Assembly: GCA_937926205.1 (NCBI GenBank)
Contig: CALEYL010000062.1
Coordinates: 62,001-126,000 of the forward strand
Reading direction: 5' to 3'
Source of the DNA: an uncultured Saprospiraceae bacterium
GTDB lineage: Bacteria > Bacteroidota > Bacteroidia > Chitinophagales > Saprospiraceae
DNA: 64,000 bases
Part shown: one piece after another, positions 35,186 through 44,059 of the stretch
How the letters are laid out: the number at the start of each line of letters is the position of its first letter
Position numbering within the stretch: the first letter of the stretch is position 1
Program-made: the position numbers and the translations under genes
Notes under the pieces: model-generated
The model's database searches: none
What the model was told of the DNA's origin: nothing
What the model saw: only the letters and a program-made list of their open reading frames with translations

Positions 35186-35851
35186 ATGAAATATTCTACG
35201 CAAATTATTCAAAGCTGGCAGGACAATGCAGCTGCGTGGACAACTGCAGTCCGGGAAGATAAAATTGCCAGCAGGAAACTGGTCACCAACCAGGCCATTC
35301 TTGAAACCATGCAACAATTGTCTCCCCGAAAAGTCCTGGATGCCGGTTGTGGCGAAGGCTGGCTTTGCCGGGCTCTGGCAGCGCTGGGCAAAGAAATGAC
35401 CGGAACCGATGTCTCATTTGAGCTCATTGAACAAGCCCAAAAAGAAGGTGGCGCCCATTATCTCAACCTGGATTACGAAGCATTTTGCGGAAACCCAAAA
35501 GCTTGTGGCAGCGAGTTTGACGCAGTTGTTTTTAACTTCTCCCTGTTGGAAGAAGATCTCGTTCCGGTGTTGAAGGCAGCACACAGCATCCTGGCGCCGG
35601 GCGGCCGGATCGTCATCCAGACGGTGCATCCATTTTCAGCATGCGGCGATGCGCCTTATGAAAACAGCTGGCGTATAGAGCACTTCAGCGCTTTTGGAAC
35701 CCTCTTTCCCAGCCCCATGCCCTGGTATTTCAGAACGCTCTCTTCCTGGATGGAAACGCTGAAAAAAGCCGGACTGAACCTGAATGATCTTCGGGAGCCC
35801 CTGCACCCTGAAACGGGGCAAGCTGCTTCCCTGATTTTAGTGACGGGGTAA
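35186..35851 (+). CDS. Class I SAM-dependent methyltransferase
   Basis: A 221-residue type-11-like methyltransferase. Motif I is VLDAGCGEGWLCRALA, followed by an acidic residue after the second strand (TGTDVSFELIEQA), then FDAVVFNFSLLEEDLVPVLK and the post-motif strand APGGRIVIQTVHPF. This fold methylates small molecules, quinones or proteins; the substrate is not evident. The chosen ATG (MKYSTQIIQSWQDNAAAW) gives the usual N-terminus; an ATG 13 codons upstream at 35147 is also possible. A strong terminator follows at 35854-35902. Confidence 0.88.
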   Translation: MKYSTQIIQSWQDNAAAWTTAVREDKIASRKLVTNQAILETMQQLSPRKVLDAGCGEGWLCRALAALGKEMTGTDVSFELIEQAQKEGGAHYLNLDYEAFCGNPKACGSEFDAVVFNFSLLEEDLVPVLKAAHSILAPGGRIVIQTVHPFSACGDAPYENSWRIEHFSAFGTLFPSPMPWYFRTLSSWMETLKKAGLNLNDLREPLHPETGQAASLILVTG

Positions 35852-35853
35852 TC

Positions 35854-35902
35854 AGGCTTCAAGAATCTGCAAGTTGCTCTTGTAGATTCTTGAAGCCTTT
35901 TT
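35854..35902 (+). terminator. Rho-independent terminator of the methyltransferase gene
   Basis: A 20-bp stem (35854-35873 with 35879-35898), with one G-T pair and a 5-nt loop, is followed by TTTTT and ends 7 nt before the convergent gene's stop. Confidence 0.88.
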
Positions 35903-35909
35903 ACACCCC

Positions 35910-38702
35910 CTACCGAACGACAAAGATCTTTTCCGTTCGAGAGACACTACCACTGCGCAAAACAATGAAATAGAGTCCGCTTTGCAGAAGATCCGCATCC
36001 AGGTTGAGGAAATGGCTGCCTGCCTCATAATAAGTCCCGGCTATCATCCGGTGCACGAGACGGCCATTAACGTCCATTACCGAAAGGTTGACCATGCCCG
36101 CTTCCTGAAGCGAAACCTGAACGGTGGCCTGTTTTCGCGAAGGATTGGGATAACAACTCAGGGCTACCATGCCCGGAAGTTTGATTCCGGAATCAGGCGG
36201 CCGGGCTTCCCCCAATACCTGATCTGATTCCTCGTCTTCCTCCATAGCAGATTGCACCACCGGATTTTCAGGCCTCAAACTGGGGTCATCGAAGTCACAG
36301 CCCAGGATGAGCGCCCAGAAGTCGCTGCCCCTTTCGGCCGTAAAATCAGCCAGCAGGTCAACGCCGATTCCGGCATGAAAAATCACTTTGGCGCCGCTGG
36401 CAACCGTTCCTGTCGAGTTGATAAACTCTTTGGCCACATAAATACCGCTTGCAATCGGACCATTCACGGTCAGGTTGTCTGGACAAATGCCCAGGAGGGT
36501 AAAATAATCGGTACTGTACATGCCACGGCCGTGAGAAGCAGCTACCACGAGGCGGTCCGACTCCCGGTATTGCAGCATGTCCACCCGCACGTTGGCGAGG
36601 CCAAAATTGTTGGTTGGGAACCAGTTGGTGGCCGCTCCGTTAAGGTTGGCACTCGACCAAACGCCCAATTCAGTAGCCAGCAACACCTGGTCGCTGTCGA
36701 ATGGATTAAACATGGCCCAACGCACCGGCATATCGGGCAGGTCGCCATCCTGAGGGGTCCATACCGTACCGCCATCGGTGCTTTCCAAAACCTGGTTCAC
36801 CCCAAAGTTGGAACAAGTAGCCAGCAGGTGCATGTCGTTGCCATCTTCTACAGAAATCGAAGAAATGTACCCGCCGACAGGAGAAGTAAGCATGGTAGTA
36901 GTAATCGCCCCTGCCTGATCTGCATTGTCAATGCGGAAAAAGCGACCGGTTGTCGTTGCTACAAATAATCGGTTCGCTGTGTTGGGAGAAACGGCGAGCG
37001 CACTGAGCCGGCTGCTGTTGAAAGCAGCGATGGTTTCAAACGTCGTCGTATTGGCGCCGCCCACATCCGAAATTCGGCCCAGGGTGTCTACGCCATCAGA
37101 AAAATAAAAGATGTCGTTGTCGTCGTCATAATCGGCAGGCGTAATGAACAGCGTGGAGTTTTTTCCACTGATCAGGGTTCCAAAACTTGCGCCTCCATTG
37201 GTAGAAATGTTGAAACTCCGGTTTTGAGAACCCGTAATCTGGATCATCGGATCGTCCTGATCAATAAAGCAAAAAGCGCCGTCTGCACCGGTAGGTTCGT
37301 CGGTACTGCCCAATCCGGGCATGGTAAAGCGCTGGGTGCCATTATCCTGTGTGCCGCCAAGGAAATAATTAACCCCTGCGGTAGGATGAAGAGCGTTGGT
37401 ATAAAACTGCGTGACGTTGTACGAATCATTTTTAGGGGTGAGGGTCGGATTTGCTGCCGATGCATTGGTGCAGCGGTAAACGCCGCCATCATTGCCGAAG
37501 ACCATCTGGTCTGAGCTACCCGGCGCGTAAACAATGGCGTGATGGTCGACATGCACGCCTCCGATGCTCGTCCAACTACCACCGGCATCATCAGAAACAA
37601 ATAAATTCTGGTCGCCGGCCCAAACCCGGTTGGCGTCGTTGGGATCAACGGCCAAAATGAGGGCATACCAGCAAAAGTCGCCAAGGTTGGGCACCGTCAC
37701 CGGAGTCCAGTTGGCGCCGCCATCTGTAGACTGTAGAATCGAAAGACAGGGATTGGTATTGTCGGTTTGTGTCACGTCTTCAAAAGCAGCATAAACAACG
37801 TTGGCATTACCGGGTGCACAGGCAATTTCAGCCCTTCCAAATCCTGTAGTTGGGAGTCCGCCGCCAAGTGTGGTCCAGGAGCCCCCCTGAAAGCGAAAAA
37901 TACCATTGCCATTACCGGCAGCGTAGATAGCACCGTTGGCGGCAATCTCCAGATCCTGAATATTTCCCACAGGCGCGCCGGGAAAGGACGGCCAGGTAAG
38001 GCCATTGTCCGTAGACCGGCGAATTCCCAAATTGGTACCGGCATAAATAACGCCGGCATTGTCAATGACAATTTTGTTCACCACCGTAAACCCTATGGTT
38101 GAGGGTACCTGATCCCAATTGGCGCCACCGTCGGTCGAACGCCAAATGCCGAGGCCCCTGACAGCGTCGGCATTGCCGAAACCCGTTTCACCTGTTCCAA
38201 AGAACATCAGGTTAGGGTTCAACGGCGATTGCGCCAGGGTAGAAATGGCGAGGTTGTCAAAAAAGTCATCGACATTGGTCCAGCTCACCGGCGAGGCATC
38301 AATGTTGTTGGTGCGCCACAAGCCTCCGGAAACACCGCCTGCCCAAACAGTTAGATTGCTGGGGTCATTGGCGTCAATCAAAAGGCCGCGGGTGCGCCCA
38401 CCGACATTATTCGGGCCGCGTTCTTCCCAATAGATGGGCAGCGCGTCGCCGGCCCTCTGAGCGCGTTTGGCTTCAGCCACTTCAAATGCTTCAAGGAGAC
38501 GTTCTTTTGGTACGGTATTGGTGCGGGGGTCGCGTGTCATCAGAAACTCCTGTTCATAGCGCCCCTGAACCTTTTGTAGTTTCGACATTTTGAAGGGTTT
38601 GGATGTTTCCGCGCCACTTCCGGATCGAATGAGAAATAAGGTGATCGGCAGCAGCAGCAAAATGGCCGCCTGCAAGCCGCGATGTTGAATCCATGTTTTC
38701 AT
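35910..38702 (-). CDS. T9SS cargo protein with BNR/VPS10-type propeller repeats
   Basis: A 930-residue secreted protein. Signal peptide (about 12-30), then repeated BNR/Asp-box motifs over residues ~130-690 (STDGGANWDQVPS, STDNGLTWPSF, STDGGANWTPV, SDDAGGSWTSIGG, STDGGTVWTPQDG), indicating a sortilin/exo-sialidase-like beta-propeller. The ~80-residue C-terminus (LSCYPNPSRKQATVQVS, VMDVNGRLVHRMI, GLYFIVLRSG, EKIFVVR) is a type A T9SS sorting domain. No catalytic residues identify an enzyme; it may bind a ligand or stabilise the cell surface. It begins 23 nt after the 445-aa gene and is probably co-transcribed with it. Confidence 0.9.
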   Translation of the reverse strand: MKTWIQHRGLQAAILLLLPITLFLIRSGSGAETSKPFKMSKLQKVQGRYEQEFLMTRDPRTNTVPKERLLEAFEVAEAKRAQRAGDALPIYWEERGPNNVGGRTRGLLIDANDPSNLTVWAGGVSGGLWRTNNIDASPVSWTNVDDFFDNLAISTLAQSPLNPNLMFFGTGETGFGNADAVRGLGIWRSTDGGANWDQVPSTIGFTVVNKIVIDNAGVIYAGTNLGIRRSTDNGLTWPSFPGAPVGNIQDLEIAANGAIYAAGNGNGIFRFQGGSWTTLGGGLPTTGFGRAEIACAPGNANVVYAAFEDVTQTDNTNPCLSILQSTDGGANWTPVTVPNLGDFCWYALILAVDPNDANRVWAGDQNLFVSDDAGGSWTSIGGVHVDHHAIVYAPGSSDQMVFGNDGGVYRCTNASAANPTLTPKNDSYNVTQFYTNALHPTAGVNYFLGGTQDNGTQRFTMPGLGSTDEPTGADGAFCFIDQDDPMIQITGSQNRSFNISTNGGASFGTLISGKNSTLFITPADYDDDNDIFYFSDGVDTLGRISDVGGANTTTFETIAAFNSSRLSALAVSPNTANRLFVATTTGRFFRIDNADQAGAITTTMLTSPVGGYISSISVEDGNDMHLLATCSNFGVNQVLESTDGGTVWTPQDGDLPDMPVRWAMFNPFDSDQVLLATELGVWSSANLNGAATNWFPTNNFGLANVRVDMLQYRESDRLVVAASHGRGMYSTDYFTLLGICPDNLTVNGPIASGIYVAKEFINSTGTVASGAKVIFHAGIGVDLLADFTAERGSDFWALILGCDFDDPSLRPENPVVQSAMEEDEESDQVLGEARPPDSGIKLPGMVALSCYPNPSRKQATVQVSLQEAGMVNLSVMDVNGRLVHRMIAGTYYEAGSHFLNLDADLLQSGLYFIVLRSGSVSRTEKIFVVR

Positions 38703-38725
38703 AACACATGCGTTTTTTAAGGTGA

Positions 38726-40063
38726 TTATTTGTTTTCCAATGCTTCCACCTTAGCGCGTAGTGTTTTATTTTCCGCTTGAAGTGCCTTGACCTGTTTGTT
38801 CAGTTCGATCATGTACAAATATAGTTCTTCGATTTTGGCTTGCTGATTGACGGCATTTTCACCCAATTCCAAGCCTTGTTCAGCCACTTGTGCTGCGGTT
38901 GGCGTCTCGGGCAAATGACCATATCGGGCGATGTGATTTTCTACTTCCTCCAGCGATCGCAGGCGGTGGCCGGGCGCAAAAACGTAGTCGGCCCAGCCTG
39001 TACGCACACGCACTTCTTCACTCAGAATTCCGCCTTTGGCATACAACGTATACGCGCTGAGATCCGTACCGCCAAGGCTGTTTGGCGTCAGTAAAGTGCC
39101 AATGGCCAGTTTGCCGTTGCCTTTGAGCACCATCAGGTCATTTAGTGTCGTACCGTCGGCTCCGCCACGGAAAAACAGGTCGCCATCAGTAGATGCAGCC
39201 AGTTCCACATCCTGGCCGCCGGCAGTGGAGCGATCAAACCTGAAAACAGGTTCATTAGTCGCGGAAATGGTAAGCAGGCGATCCGGGGTAATTGTTCCTA
39301 AACCAAGGTTGCCTCCGGCAGTCAGCACCATGCGGTTGGCCAGTGCAGGACCGGTAGCATCACTGCCCCCCCTGAAAAAGAGTGTGCCATTGTCGCCATT
39401 AAGAATTTCATAGTCGCTGGCGCCGGCATTGGAGCGTTCCAGTCGGAACACAGGTGCATTGGGCGCCGAAAGCGTCACCAGTTGAGAAGGAGTCGTCGTG
39501 CCCACGCCTAAATGCCCGACGGAGGTAAGCACCATAAAATCGGTCAGCGCAGCTTCCGTTCCGTCGCCGCCGCCGCGAAAAAAGAGGGTTCCTGCGTTCC
39601 CGGCATAGAGTTCATAATCCAATTCTCCGCCATTCGCCCGGTCGAAACGAATCACCGGACGGGTAGCATGCGATACGGTAAGTAATTGTTGTGGTGTAAA
39701 TGTGTTGACCCCTACGAAGCCGTTTTCACGGATGGTCATGCGCATGACAGGTCTTGGAGTACCCGTTCGGAACAAAAGGGAAGATGTAACGAAATCAGGC
39801 CCCACCGGCCCGGAAACCCAGGACTGAATGGTAGCGCCGGGGCGGTATCCCAGGCCGCTGATCAGACCTTGAAATCTGATATCCCCAAGTGTATCGCCCG
39901 GTACGACTGGCGCAGTCATCCCATTCGGTAATCCGCTGTTGTTTTTGTTCAACAGCATTAGCGGATTTTGTCCGCTGGCAGATTGTGCGTTAAGGTCGGT
40001 TGCCAGAAAAAACAGGCAAAAGACCGCCATTGCAGTGCACGCAACATTCGTCAATGTTTTCAT
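38726..40063 (-). CDS. Exported repeat protein with tail-fibre-like C-terminal module
   Basis: A 445-residue exported protein (signal peptide ending LATDLNAQ). After a ~120-residue N-terminal part come three tandem ~68-residue repeats (each with LLTVS-like start, FDR, TLFFRGG and LGVGT-like end). The C-terminal ~110 residues (YTLYAKGGILSEEVRVRTGW, ADYVF, HRLRSLEEVENHIARYGHLP, then coiled-coil AKIEELYLYMIELNKQVKAL) match a module common on Bacteroidota fibre-like proteins and comparable to phage tail-fibre trimerisation ends. No T9SS domain is visible. Its role is unknown; a trimeric surface fibre is an inference. Confidence 0.82.
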   Translation of the reverse strand: MKTLTNVACTAMAVFCLFFLATDLNAQSASGQNPLMLLNKNNSGLPNGMTAPVVPGDTLGDIRFQGLISGLGYRPGATIQSWVSGPVGPDFVTSSLLFRTGTPRPVMRMTIRENGFVGVNTFTPQQLLTVSHATRPVIRFDRANGGELDYELYAGNAGTLFFRGGGDGTEAALTDFMVLTSVGHLGVGTTTPSQLVTLSAPNAPVFRLERSNAGASDYEILNGDNGTLFFRGGSDATGPALANRMVLTAGGNLGLGTITPDRLLTISATNEPVFRFDRSTAGGQDVELAASTDGDLFFRGGADGTTLNDLMVLKGNGKLAIGTLLTPNSLGGTDLSAYTLYAKGGILSEEVRVRTGWADYVFAPGHRLRSLEEVENHIARYGHLPETPTAAQVAEQGLELGENAVNQQAKIEELYLYMIELNKQVKALQAENKTLRAKVEALENK

Positions 40064-40362
40064 ACGTTGAAAGTTTTATAAGAATGACTTTAATGAAAAA
40101 AAACTGACATTACCAGGGAAGAGAGCGGTGGGAGGATAAAAAACTGATAATCAAAGGATAAATATATGGGATTTTCAGATGCCAGTCAAGGGACCCTCCT
40201 GATGTTTTTCCCCGATATGCTACTTTATGCCTGGAAAAAGGGATGTGTTACCAAAAAGAAAAATAAATGAAGAGCATGGTCTATAGCAGGAGCTGCTCAG
40301 GTGCTGGAATTGGATTTATATTTTATGAGATGTTGTAATAAACCTAAAATTAAACATCTGGT
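40064..40362. other. 299-bp gap without a recognisable gene
   Basis: The stretch between the fibre-like gene and the nuclease remnant is AT-rich with many stops in every frame. It should hold the promoter of the 38726-40063 gene, but no clean -33/-7 pair is seen. Confidence 0.5.
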
Positions 40363-40659
40363 CTAATTGTGACGCGGCTGATCTATACTTTCTTTTATGC
40401 CGACAACAACATCAATTGAGAGCTCCAGAAATTCAGCGACCTGACTTTCAGCCAATCCGGCTAAAAGCATCTTTTTGGCAGTCTCGATTTTTTCTAAATG
40501 AGCTTTTTCGCGTTCTTTCTCGATTCCTTTCTCAATTCCTTTTTCAATTCCTTTCTCAATTCCTTGTTTGTAAAGAAAATCCGTTTCTATGTTATAATTG
40601 ATCGGCATCTCTGTTGTAATTTTAATGGTTAACTCGTCCAATTTACGCAATCTTGCCAA
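40363..40659 (-). pseudogene. C-terminal remnant of an Rpn/PD-(D/E)XK nuclease-transposase family protein
   Basis: A 98-residue frame opening with TTG just after an in-frame TGA. The content is only the tail typical of the Rpn (recombination-promoting nuclease, COG5464-like) family: ITTEMPINYNIETDFLYKQG, then a GIEK repeat ladder and a helical end (AKKMLLAGLAESQVAEFLEL). Complete members are about 250-320 residues with an N-terminal PD-(D/E)XK nuclease that is absent here. It is therefore probably a decayed fragment, although an internal ATG at 'MPINYN' could still express a small protein. Confidence 0.65.
40521..40566. repeat. 12-bp tandem repeat encoding the GIEK ladder
   Basis: About 3.8 copies of a 12-bp unit (consensus CAATTCCTTTCT on the plus strand) sit within the Rpn-like remnant and encode Gly-Ile-Glu-Lys four times on the minus strand. 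Such in-frame units vary in copy number by slippage. Confidence 0.8.
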
Positions 40660-40727
40660 AATACTTCATCTTTATGAAATTCACTACCTTAGCTTTGGCA
40701 TCCTATTTCTAATCAAATTTTTTTTCA

Positions 40728-42959
40728 ATGAAACGCATTTTCTTGTTTTTAATCCTGATAATTAGCAGTATAGCCGCACAGGCGCAGCAAAAAATCACTT
40801 TGGAGCAAATCTGGCAGGACTACCTGTTTGTACCCAAGTCCGTACCGGGATTCAATTTTCTGAACGATGGCAAGCACTATACCCGATTGGAATCCAATAA
40901 AATTCAGCAATACGATCTTACATCGGGAAATCTGGTGAAAACCATTTTTGATCCGGAAACGGCAAAAGGTTTCAGAGGCCGGGTGGATAGCTACACATTC
41001 AGCGCCGATGAATCAAAAATATTGATCCAAACCGAAGCGGAAGCTGTTTACCGCCATTCCACACTGGGTTCCTTCTTTGTTTTTGACCGCAAAACAGAAA
41101 CAGCGACGGCTGTTTACGAAAGGGGAAAGCACCGCAACGCCTTACTCAATCCTGGCGGCGACAAAGTGGCTTTTGTCTATGAAAACAACCTTTATTATAA
41201 GGACCTCACATCCGGATTGATTCGCCCCATCACCAAAGACGGGAAAATGAATGAAATCATCAACGGCGCTACCGACTGGGTTTACGAGGAAGAATTTTCT
41301 TTCGATCAGGGCTTTCAGTGGTCGCCTGATGGCAAGCGCATCGCTTATTACCGCTTCGATGAAAGCAAAGTGCCTGAGTTTACACTCACCAATTTCCGCG
41401 GCGAACTCCATCCCGAATATGTGACGTTTAAATACCCTAAAGTCGGTGATCCCAACTCTCAGGTCAAGATTATGATCTACGATATGGAGCAGGGCATCAG
41501 TGTAGAAGCAGCTGTTTCGACGAACGAAGATTACTACATTCCGCGCATCAAATGGACGCAAAACTCTGATAAACTGTGCGTTTTCAGGATGAACCGCCAT
41601 CAGAGCGACCTTGAATTGCTGCTCGCCGATGCGCGCAACGGCAAAACAACTTCCCTGCTGCGCGAAACCTCCAAAAGCTATGTCGACATCCACGACAACC
41701 TGACCTTCCTGAAAGACGGCAAACATTTCATCTGGACGAGCGAAATGGAAGGCTGGAACCACCTTTATCTTTACGACATGAACGGCAAGCTGGTACGCCC
41801 TCTGACACAAGGCGCCTGGGAAGTGACCAATTTTTATGGGATCGACGAAAAAAATGAGTTGCTGTACTACCAGGCTGCGGAAAAATCTCCGATGGAACGC
41901 CAGGTTTATTCCATCAGTCTGAACGGCAAGCGCAAACAAACCCTGGCCGGACAGGCGGGTTGGAATGACGCACAGTTCAGCAGCACTTTTGACTACTACG
42001 TACTCACGCATAGTACGGCCAACGCGCCCGCAACCTACGCGGTGTATGACCGAAACGGCGCAGCAGTCCGCACCATCGAAAGCAACACGAAATTACAGCA
42101 ACTCCAGAAAGACTTTGAGGTATCCAAGATGGAATTTTTTAAATTTTCAACTTCGGAACAAGTGGAATTGAACGGCTGGATGATCAAACCGGCCAATTTT
42201 GACGAAAATCTCCGCTATCCTGTTCTGATGTTTGTCTACGGCGGTCCGGGCAGCCAGCAGGTAACCGATAGCTGGAAAGGTCAAAACTACTGGTGGTTCC
42301 AAATGCTGGCGCAACAGGGATATCTCGTTGCCTGCATCGACAACCGCGGCACCGGCGGCAGAGGGGAAGCATTCAAAAAAATGACTTATCTGCAGATTGG
42401 GAAATACGAGACCATAGACCAGATCGAAGGCGCCAAATACATCGGTGGGCTAAAATATGCCGACCCTGGTCGCATCGGCATATTCGGATGGAGCTACGGC
42501 GGGTATATGTCTTCACTTTGCCTGCTTAAAGGCGACGGCGTTTTCAAAGGCGCGATAGCCGTAGCGCCCGTGACCAACTGGAAGTGGTACGATTCCGTTT
42601 ACACAGAACGCTACATGCGCACAGAAGCAGAAAATGAAGCGGGTTACCGGGATAATTCGCCGGTCAATTTTGCCGGCAATTTAAAAGGCGATTACCTGTT
42701 GATCCACGGCATGGGCGACGACAATGTGCATTTTCAGAACGCCGCAGAAATGGCCAATGCGCTTATCGCTGCAAACAAGCAATACGAAACCTATTTTTAT
42801 CCCAACCGCAACCACAGCATTGCCGGCGGCAAAACCCGCCTGCACCTTTACACCAAAATGACGAATTTCCTGAACGAAAAAATCAAAGGCGCCTACGGCG
42901 GCAAGCGTCCGAATGCTCCGGTGATGATTGTTCCGATAGAAGAGGGGAAGAAGAATTAA
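40728..42959 (+). CDS. Dipeptidyl peptidase IV (S9B family)
   Basis: A 743-residue serine exopeptidase that removes Xaa-Pro dipeptides. Signal peptide MKRIFLFLILIISSIAAQAQ; the N-terminal eight-bladed propeller domain (about 40-480) includes the substrate-amine-binding Glu-Glu pair (DWVYEEEFSF); the C-terminal alpha/beta hydrolase carries Ser589 (GWSYGGYMS), an Asp in HGMGDDNVHFQN and His696 (NRNHSIAGG). Length is typical. It is exported, probably to the periplasm, and contributes to peptide use. It is a single gene; a hairpin at 43021-43069, inside the 3' end of fdhD, may terminate it. Confidence 0.96.
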   Translation: MKRIFLFLILIISSIAAQAQQKITLEQIWQDYLFVPKSVPGFNFLNDGKHYTRLESNKIQQYDLTSGNLVKTIFDPETAKGFRGRVDSYTFSADESKILIQTEAEAVYRHSTLGSFFVFDRKTETATAVYERGKHRNALLNPGGDKVAFVYENNLYYKDLTSGLIRPITKDGKMNEIINGATDWVYEEEFSFDQGFQWSPDGKRIAYYRFDESKVPEFTLTNFRGELHPEYVTFKYPKVGDPNSQVKIMIYDMEQGISVEAAVSTNEDYYIPRIKWTQNSDKLCVFRMNRHQSDLELLLADARNGKTTSLLRETSKSYVDIHDNLTFLKDGKHFIWTSEMEGWNHLYLYDMNGKLVRPLTQGAWEVTNFYGIDEKNELLYYQAAEKSPMERQVYSISLNGKRKQTLAGQAGWNDAQFSSTFDYYVLTHSTANAPATYAVYDRNGAAVRTIESNTKLQQLQKDFEVSKMEFFKFSTSEQVELNGWMIKPANFDENLRYPVLMFVYGGPGSQQVTDSWKGQNYWWFQMLAQQGYLVACIDNRGTGGRGEAFKKMTYLQIGKYETIDQIEGAKYIGGLKYADPGRIGIFGWSYGGYMSSLCLLKGDGVFKGAIAVAPVTNWKWYDSVYTERYMRTEAENEAGYRDNSPVNFAGNLKGDYLLIHGMGDDNVHFQNAAEMANALIAANKQYETYFYPNRNHSIAGGKTRLHLYTKMTNFLNEKIKGAYGGKRPNAPVMIVPIEEGKKN

Positions 42960-43018
42960 AAGGCAAAAAGGCAAATTTGCAAAAGGCAATCCCGAACGGA
43001 ACGTTTAAGAAAGTTTTT

Positions 43019-43933
43019 TTACGATGACTTGTCGGACGCCTCAGAGGTTTCCGACACGTCATCGTGTTTTACCCGCGACGGCGCCGTATAAATATTACAG
43101 CGCCCGTCGCGCAAAAAGCCGATGAGCGTCATACCGCTTTCTTCGGCCAGTTCGACGGCCAGACTGGAAGGAGCGCCCACCGCAGCCAATACGGGAATGC
43201 CCGCCATCAAGGCTTTCTGGACCAGTTCAAAACTTGCCCTGCCGCTTACCATCAGGATGTATTCGCTAAGCGGCAGCGCTTGTCTTTTCAGCGCCGCGCC
43301 GATGAGTTTGTCCAAGGCATTGTGGCGCCCCACGTCTTCTTTAGCATCGAGCAGATGCCCTTCGGCATCGAACAACGCAGCCGCATGTAAGCCGCCCGTC
43401 GTCGCAAAAACCGATTGCATCGCGCTCAGTTTTTCAGGCATTTGCAGCAGGGCTTCCACTCGAAAAAAAGGGTGTCCTTCGCGCAGGGGATAGCAAACGG
43501 TTGTCTGTACCAGCTCCAGCGATGCTTTTCCACAGACGCCACAGCTGGAAGCCGTGTAAAAATGCCGGCTCAGGCGGTCGGTATCTACTGCAATGTCCGA
43601 TTTTAGCTCAACCGTCAGTTCATTGGCGTAGGCAGATTCATCCTCCGTGTTGACACTGTAGCGCACAGCAACCGCCTCTTTGGCATTTCCGATGATGCCC
43701 TCTGTAAAAAGAAAGCCCAAAGCCAGTTCGAAATCATGCCCCGGCGTGCGCATGGTCACGGCTATACGCTCCCGCTGGCGCGCAGCTGCGGGGCCGTATG
43801 CGATCGATATTTCCAGCGGTTCTTCCACTGCGAGGCGGTCGTCCTGAACGGAAGATCCAAACGCGTCGGCGCGAATGACCTGAACGGTTGCCGTACTTTG
43901 CGTCAGCGCATCGCCGGGGTGAATGGGCGTCAT
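43019..43933 (-). CDS. fdhD: Formate dehydrogenase accessory sulfurtransferase FdhD
   Basis: A 304-residue FdhD-type protein, which transfers sulfur to the molybdenum cofactor of formate dehydrogenase. The catalytic CxxC is Cys131-Gly-Val-Cys134 (TASSCGVCGKASLE). Other family motifs are TPGHDFELALGFLFTEGII, AALFDAEGHLLDAKEDVGRH, NALDKLIG and ILMVSGRASFELVQKALMAG. The last ~20 residues (KHDDVSETSEASDKSS) are a low-complexity tail whose DNA forms a strong hairpin. No formate dehydrogenase or Moco gene is in the window, so its client is elsewhere or is another molybdoenzyme. Confidence 0.95.
   Translation of the reverse strand: MTPIHPGDALTQSTATVQVIRADAFGSSVQDDRLAVEEPLEISIAYGPAAARQRERIAVTMRTPGHDFELALGFLFTEGIIGNAKEAVAVRYSVNTEDESAYANELTVELKSDIAVDTDRLSRHFYTASSCGVCGKASLELVQTTVCYPLREGHPFFRVEALLQMPEKLSAMQSVFATTGGLHAAALFDAEGHLLDAKEDVGRHNALDKLIGAALKRQALPLSEYILMVSGRASFELVQKALMAGIPVLAAVGAPSSLAVELAEESGMTLIGFLRDGRCNIYTAPSRVKHDDVSETSEASDKSS
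43021..43069 (+). terminator. Hairpin inside the fdhD 3' end, likely terminating the DPP-IV transcript
   Basis: The arms 43021-43036 and 43050-43065 match over 16 bp with one mismatch, followed on the plus strand by GTTTTA. It lies 62 nt past the DPP-IV stop and within the low-complexity C-terminal codons of the convergent fdhD. Confidence 0.55.
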
Positions 43934-44059
43934 AGGCTTTGTTTTTGTTGCAAGTTAAGGCGCAAATAAAAGTAGCGCCTTTTTTTTGTAGAAAGAAACC
44001 TTTTCCAACACTGCCCTCCATAAATTATCCCTAACTTTAGGGGAACAAACTTTGAAGGC

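Noticed and set aside
40521..40566. 12-bp tandem repeats as a CRISPR or regulatory iteron
   Set aside because: They are in frame and encode GIEK within a recognisable Rpn-type tail, which explains them.
41142..42011. A 289-codon minus-strand frame opposite DPP-IV
   Set aside because: It is antisense to the conserved propeller domain of DPP-IV and has no recognisable sequence.
43019..43933. A formate dehydrogenase locus around fdhD
   Set aside because: Only the accessory sulfurtransferase is present; no dehydrogenase subunit or molybdenum-cofactor gene is found within the window.
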